A program made the translations under genes and the position numbers. Under the pieces are notes generated by a model. It was not told where the DNA came from, did not search any database, and worked only from the letters and a program-made list of their open reading frames with translations. Positions 6,624 to 9,795 of a DNA stretch of 9,795 nucleotides are shown here, piece by piece (the stretch's first letter is position 1; every line of letters begins with the position of its first letter). Origin of the DNA: an uncultured Lachnospiraceae bacterium (lineage in GTDB: Bacteria > Bacillota > Clostridia > Lachnospirales > Lachnospiraceae); assembly GCA_900539715.1 (NCBI GenBank), contig UQDA01000048.1:1-9795 (forward strand). The letters are read 5' to 3'.

Positions 6624-6755
6624 TTAAAACTTTTTATGAATTTTCATATGTTTTTGTTCACACTTTAGACACAATTCGATATTTTCCAGCAATTCTGCGA
6701 AAGCTTCCTTTTTTTCAGGATATCGGTTATACTCAAAAATAGGTACAGTTTCCAT
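6624..6755 (-). CDS. Doubtful 43-aa small protein
   Basis: From ATG at 6755 a 43-codon frame begins METVPIFEYN and ends in a basic tail. It holds a CLKC motif and an amphipathic Glu/Leu stretch (AFAELLENIEL). AGGA lies 6 nt before this ATG. The same frame stays open upstream to 6839 but without a good start signal, so the shorter form is preferred. It ends 16 bp before the -35 box of the lipoprotein promoter on the same strand. No family is recognised. The AT-rich gap makes chance ORFs likely, so this may be spurious or a gene remnant. Confidence 0.25.
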   Translation of the reverse strand: METVPIFEYNRYPEKKEAFAELLENIELCLKCEQKHMKIHKKF

Positions 6756-6816
6756 AAAACATCCTATTTTAAGAGATGGTATGAGAAATAATTCTGATAG
6801 CTTATTTTTCATACGG

Positions 6817-6911
6817 CCGTTTGTGCCGGAGCGTCGCAAACAGCCCTTATATCAGAAACGAAATTGCCTTCGCGATTTTCTTTCTGCTATGTCGCCCACG
6901 CTCCAGAACGG
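6817..6911. repeat. 95-nt near-palindromic structured element before cutC
   Basis: Three nested inverted repeats share one centre. The outer arms are CCGTT (6817-6821) and AACGG (6907-6911). The middle arms are GGAGCGT (6828-6834) and ACGCTCC (6898-6904), perfect over 7 bp. The inner hairpin pairs 6853-6867 with 6872-6886: 14 of 15 positions pair, two as G-U, around a CTTC loop. The right outer arm overlaps the GGAG ribosome binding site of cutC (6910-6913). It could be a leader RNA fold that affects cutC translation, or a dispersed palindromic repeat of the REP/MITE kind. Only one copy is in the window. Confidence 0.62.
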
Positions 6912-6919
6912 AGATTATT

Positions 6920-7678
6920 ATGAATAAACAGTATTTATTAGAATGCTGCGTCGATTCCGCTGCATCCGCACGCTGCGCCAAAGAAGGCGGTGCAGACCGT
7001 CTGGAGCTGTGCGCCAACCTTGTTATTGGCGGCACAACCCCTTCCTTGTCACTTTACGAGCTCATCCGCGAGCAGACTGATATCCGTATCCATGCACTGA
7101 TACGCCCGCGCTTCGGCGATTTTCTCTATTCGGACGATGAAGCCGAGATCATCTGCCGCGAGATTACAGCCTTTCAAAAGGCCGGTGCAGACGGTGTTGT
7201 CATCGGCAGCCTCAAGCCGGACGGCTCCCTCGATCTTGAGCAGATGAAACGCTTTCTGGAGTGCGCCAAAGACATGTCCGTTACCCTTCACCGGGCTTTT
7301 GACATGTGCAGCGACCCCTTCCTCGCCCTCGAACAGGCAAAAGAACTTCACATCGATACTATCCTGACATCCGCGCAGGCGCCTTCCTGCGTAGAAGGTA
7401 TCCCTCTCCTGAAAAAGCTGAAAAAAGCTGCCGGTTCGGATATTAATCTTCTTGCCGGAGCAGGCATCAATGCCTCCGCCGTCCGCACGCTCCTTGCCTC
7501 TACTGACATTACCCAGTACCATATGTCCGGAAAGCTCATCAGAAACAGTGAAATGAAGTACCGTAATCCGAATGTCTCCATGGGACTTCCCGGTATGAGC
7601 GAATATGATATCTGGCAGACCGACCCGGATGCCGTCCGCAGCGTGCGTTCTCTTCTCGATAACGCCGCAAAACTCTGA
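6920..7678 (+). CDS. cutC: CutC family protein
   Basis: A 252-aa cytoplasmic TIM-barrel protein of the CutC family, about the usual length. Recognisable blocks are LLECCVDS (6-13), GGADRLELCANL near the N-terminus, the IRPRFGDFLYSDDE segment, TLHRAFDMCSDP and the ILTSAQAPSC/LLAGAGINA region. CutC was first linked to copper tolerance in E. coli, but that phenotype was later attributed largely to the MicL small RNA encoded in the gene's 3' end, so the biochemical role remains uncertain. The start at 6920 has GGAG 6 nt upstream; a longer frame from 6821 runs through the palindromic element and is unlikely to be used. No strong promoter was found; TTGCCT (6865) with TATGTC (6889) is a weak candidate. 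Its stop codon abuts that of the convergent amylase gene, with no terminator between them. No sequence link to the metal operon is seen. Confidence 0.94.
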   Translation: MNKQYLLECCVDSAASARCAKEGGADRLELCANLVIGGTTPSLSLYELIREQTDIRIHALIRPRFGDFLYSDDEAEIICREITAFQKAGADGVVIGSLKPDGSLDLEQMKRFLECAKDMSVTLHRAFDMCSDPFLALEQAKELHIDTILTSAQAPSCVEGIPLLKKLKKAAGSDINLLAGAGINASAVRTLLASTDITQYHMSGKLIRNSEMKYRNPNVSMGLPGMSEYDIWQTDPDAVRSVRSLLDNAAKL

Positions 7679-8989
7679 TCAGCGTTCACATTTCCAGAAA
7701 AAGGCACTGTGACCGGGAAGCGTGCTGCCTCCTCCAAAGTCATGCTCCTTCCCGGTTATAAGGTCCACCGCCCGTCCGCAGCCCGCATCAAAGTGTGCTG
7801 TAAACGCCTGTTCATCCGCATTTATTGCAACTAAAACCCGTTCTCCCTCTGCCGCTCTTTCAAAAATGCACTGTCTGTTTGTCAGGAGCACTGACCGGAA
7901 CGCTCCGTAATTCAACGCTTTTGATTTCTTTTTTGCCTCAGAGAGCATGGCAATCCACTCCGTCAGACCATTTTCTTCCGGTGCATCAAAGCTTGCCCGC
8001 AGCGCAGGATCTCCCTGGCTCTTATCCGCCTTTGCGCCCCATTCGCTCCCATAATAAACGCACGGGATTCCCGGCATTCCGAACATCAGCGCATAAATAA
8101 GCGGCAGATGCGCCTCATTCGTCAAAATACTTGCCACGCGCGTCACATCATGATTATCTACAAAACTCAGCAAATGCTTTCCCTTATAAAGTGTCCAGTT
8201 CTCCGGACCGAACTGTCTAAGCAGGGAATGTACTATCTCGAACATATTCATGCTGTTAAAACTCGAATAAAGTCCCTTGTAGCATTCATAATTCGTCACT
8301 GAATGCAGCATGGAATCGTTCATCAGCCTGTTATAATCTCCGTGAAGCATTTCCCCTACCAAAAAGAAATCTTTTTTCAGGCTGTCGCAGAAGCTGCGCA
8401 GACGACGCACAAAATTCTCATCCAGACAATATGCCACATCCAGCCTGAGTCCATCGACATCAAATTCCTCTATCCAGCCCCGTACGCTCTCCAAAAGGTA
8501 ATCTACGACCTCTTCATTCTGAAGGTTCAGCTTTACAAGGTCATAATTTCCTTCCCATCCCTCATACCACAGGCCGTCATTATAGTTAGAATTTCCTCCC
8601 AGATTGATATAAAACCAGTTCAGATAACGGGAGTTCTCTCTGTTTTGCAAAACATCCTGAAATGCCCAAAATCCCCTTCCGGCATGATTAAACACACCGT
8701 CCAGCACCACCCGTATCCCTTCTTTATGAAGGTTATCACATACCTGTGCAAAATCCTCATTTGTTCCAAGACGGCAGTCTACCTTCCTGTAATCCCTTGC
8801 ATTATATCCGTGCGTATCCGATTCAAACAACGGTGAAAAATAAACCGCGTTCGCCCCGAGCCTTTTAATATGCCCTATCCAGTCGTTAACCTTTAAAATA
8901 CGATGCTCCAAAATACCGTCATTTTCATATGGCGCCCCTGCAAAGCCCAATGGATAAATCTGATAAAACACACTTTCATAAGCCCACAT
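7679..8989 (-). CDS. Cytoplasmic GH13 alpha-amylase-family glycosidase
   Basis: A 436-aa enzyme expected to cleave alpha-glucosidic bonds in maltodextrins or related oligosaccharides. The four GH13 motifs are present: region I DGVFNH (97-102), region II GLRLDVAY with nucleophile Asp184, region III GEMLHG with acid/base Glu213, and region IV FVDNHD with Asp281. The protein begins directly with the barrel (VFYQIYPLGFAGAP) and has neither a signal peptide nor the N-terminal carbohydrate-binding domain of neopullulanase/cyclomaltodextrinase, so it should act inside the cell on imported oligosaccharides. A short beta-sandwich C domain closes it (about 375-436). AGGAGGA lies 8 nt before the start. 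Exact specificity (amylase, cyclomaltodextrinase or maltogenic type) cannot be told from motifs. No transporter is nearby. Confidence 0.95.
   Translation of the reverse strand: MWAYESVFYQIYPLGFAGAPYENDGILEHRILKVNDWIGHIKRLGANAVYFSPLFESDTHGYNARDYRKVDCRLGTNEDFAQVCDNLHKEGIRVVLDGVFNHAGRGFWAFQDVLQNRENSRYLNWFYINLGGNSNYNDGLWYEGWEGNYDLVKLNLQNEEVVDYLLESVRGWIEEFDVDGLRLDVAYCLDENFVRRLRSFCDSLKKDFFLVGEMLHGDYNRLMNDSMLHSVTNYECYKGLYSSFNSMNMFEIVHSLLRQFGPENWTLYKGKHLLSFVDNHDVTRVASILTNEAHLPLIYALMFGMPGIPCVYYGSEWGAKADKSQGDPALRASFDAPEENGLTEWIAMLSEAKKKSKALNYGAFRSVLLTNRQCIFERAAEGERVLVAINADEQAFTAHFDAGCGRAVDLITGKEHDFGGGSTLPGHSAFFWKCER
7712..7756. repeat. 9-bp inverted repeat inside the 3' end of the amylase gene
   Basis: ACCGGGAAG (7712-7720) and CTTCCCGGT (7748-7756) are perfect complements around a 27-nt loop, and GCGTG/CATGC can extend the pairing with a small bulge. 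It begins 34 bp past the cutC stop. Neither strand shows a T-run directly after the stem, so it is not a canonical terminator; it may be a chance result of coding constraints. Confidence 0.45.
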
Positions 8990-9033
8990 TTTCTGCTTCC
9001 TCCTACCTTTCGCCTATTGGCGGAATTCAGTTT

Positions 9034-9062
9034 ATTTTACCATTTTTCTCCTGCTTTGTATC
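9034..9062 (-). promoter_or_regulatory. Weak candidate promoter of the amylase-family gene
   Basis: On the minus strand -10 TAAAAT (9039-9034) is a 5/6 match, but the -35 GATACA (9062-9057, 17 bp away) matches only 3/6. A small hairpin, CGCC-AATA-GGCG (9022-9011), lies between it and the ribosome binding site. No convincing CcpA (cre) site was seen in the 202-bp divergent gap. Confidence 0.3.
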
Positions 9063-9125
9063 CGTTTTTTCCGGAATATTCTGCAACATTTTTGTAAACA
9101 CGGACAAATAATACGACATTTTTCA

Positions 9126-9154
9126 TTCACATCCCTTTGCCGCCGTGTTATGAT
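9126..9154 (+). promoter_or_regulatory. Promoter of nfo
   Basis: -35 TTCACA (9126-9131) and -10 TATGAT (9149-9154) are 17 bp apart, each a 5/6 match, and a TG at 9146-9147 makes an extended -10. The predicted start near 9161 leaves a leader of about 30 nt before the ATG at 9192. Confidence 0.75.
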
Positions 9155-9191
9155 ACCATCATCAAACAAAAAACATACAAGGAGTGACCTT

Positions 9192-9795
9192 ATGAATACA
9201 AATCCCATCCTTATCGGCTCCCATGTGAGCATGAGCGGAAAAGAAATGATGGCCGGCTCCGTCCGGGAAGCGCTGTCCTACGGTGCGAATACATTCATGC
9301 TCTATACCGGAGCCCCCCAGAACACACGCCGTAAATCCGTGGAGGAGCTCTGCATCCCGCAGGCCCGCGCGCTGATGGAACAAAACGGCATCCGGCGCTT
9401 CATCGTCCACGCGCCCTATATTATCAATCTCGGCAATTCCGTCAAGCCTGAAACCTATTCCCTTGCCGTGGATTTCCTGGCTCAGGAGCTGACCCGCACA
9501 CAGGCAATGGGCAGTGACACCCTGATACTTCACCCCGGCTCCCATGTGGGCGCGGGTACACAGGCCGGCTTAAAATTCATCATCGACGGCTTGAACGAAG
9601 TGCTCTCACAGCCCTCACCGGTCTGCATCGCACTGGAAACGATGGCCGGAAAGGGCTCTGAAATCGGCAAAAGCTTTGAAGAGCTCGCCGCTATCTATGA
9701 CGGAGTCCGCTTCCCGGAACGTCTCCGCGTATGCTTTGACACCTGCCACGTCCACGATGCGGGCTACGACATCGTAAACGACTTAGACGGCGTGC
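9192..9795 (+). CDS. nfo: Endonuclease IV (AP endonuclease), 3'-truncated by window end
   Basis: The first 201 codons of a DNA repair enzyme that cuts the backbone 5' of abasic sites in base-excision repair. The family normally has about 280 residues, so roughly 80 lie beyond the window. Zinc-ligand blocks of the TIM barrel are visible in order: VHAPYIINLGN, LHPGSHVG, ALETMAGKG and FDTCHVHDAGYD, matching the first His, His, Glu, Asp and His ligands of E. coli Nfo. The N-terminus ILIGSHVSMSG is also typical. The start at 9192 has AAGGAG 7 nt upstream and a good promoter at 9126-9154. It is divergent from the amylase gene. The frame is intact to the last base. Confidence 0.97.
   Translation, partial: MNTNPILIGSHVSMSGKEMMAGSVREALSYGANTFMLYTGAPQNTRRKSVEELCIPQARALMEQNGIRRFIVHAPYIINLGNSVKPETYSLAVDFLAQELTRTQAMGSDTLILHPGSHVGAGTQAGLKFIIDGLNEVLSQPSPVCIALETMAGKGSEIGKSFEELAAIYDGVRFPERLRVCFDTCHVHDAGYDIVNDLDGV

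Noticed and set aside
6635..6648. TATGAA-TT-TTCATA palindrome, resembling a second ArsR operator
   Set aside because: The spacer is 2 nt instead of the 6 nt seen at 2735-2756, and it lies upstream of the lipoprotein promoter in very AT-rich DNA; a chance match is more likely.
9092..9110. TGTAAACACGGACA as a CcpA (cre) site in the amylase/nfo gap
   Set aside because: It lacks the central CG of the cre consensus and the symmetry is poor.

Overview
The window looks like chromosomal DNA from a low-to-mid GC Firmicute, most likely a gut Clostridia of the Lachnospiraceae type. This is inferred from the strong GGAGG-type ribosome binding sites, sigma-A promoters, hairpin-plus-T terminators, the protein sequences and the split metal-ATPase operon; no 16S or other marker is present. 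No phage, insertion sequence, CRISPR array, tRNA or rRNA was seen. The DNA is a series of short, independently expressed transcription units, not one large system.

Left part (1-2800): a possible gene end at bases 2-58, a bidirectional terminator (57-104), then a minus-strand heavy-metal efflux operon. In transcription order the operon is a 72-aa HMA metal-binding protein, a CadA/ZntA-type P1B ATPase without its own HMA domain, and a CadC-like ArsR repressor. A near-consensus promoter (2765-2792) is followed directly by a perfect 8-6-8 inverted repeat (2735-2756) that fits an ArsR/SmtB operator. The likely logic is that Zn/Cd/Pb releases the repressor, and the HMA protein and ATPase then bind and export the metal.

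Middle part (2812-6201): a 1002-aa minus-strand bifunctional L-fucokinase/fucose-1-phosphate guanylyltransferase (FKP), which makes GDP-L-fucose from free fucose. It stands alone, with its own terminator, and no glycosyltransferase or fucose catabolism gene is visible nearby. Upstream of it is a 334-bp gap that holds the UUCG-loop terminator of the next gene.

Right part (6202-9795): a minus-strand gene for a small lipoprotein whose mature part is almost only Thr, Glu, Ala, Ser and Val; a 403-bp gap with its promoter, a doubtful small ORF and a 95-nt near-palindromic element abutting the cutC ribosome binding site; cutC (plus); a cytoplasmic GH13 alpha-amylase-family enzyme (minus) whose stop codon abuts that of cutC; and, divergent from it, the first 201 codons of nfo (endonuclease IV), cut by the window end.

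No clearly new multi-gene system was found. The items most worth a second look are the palindromic element before cutC, the domain-less Thr/Glu lipoprotein, and the solitary FKP gene.
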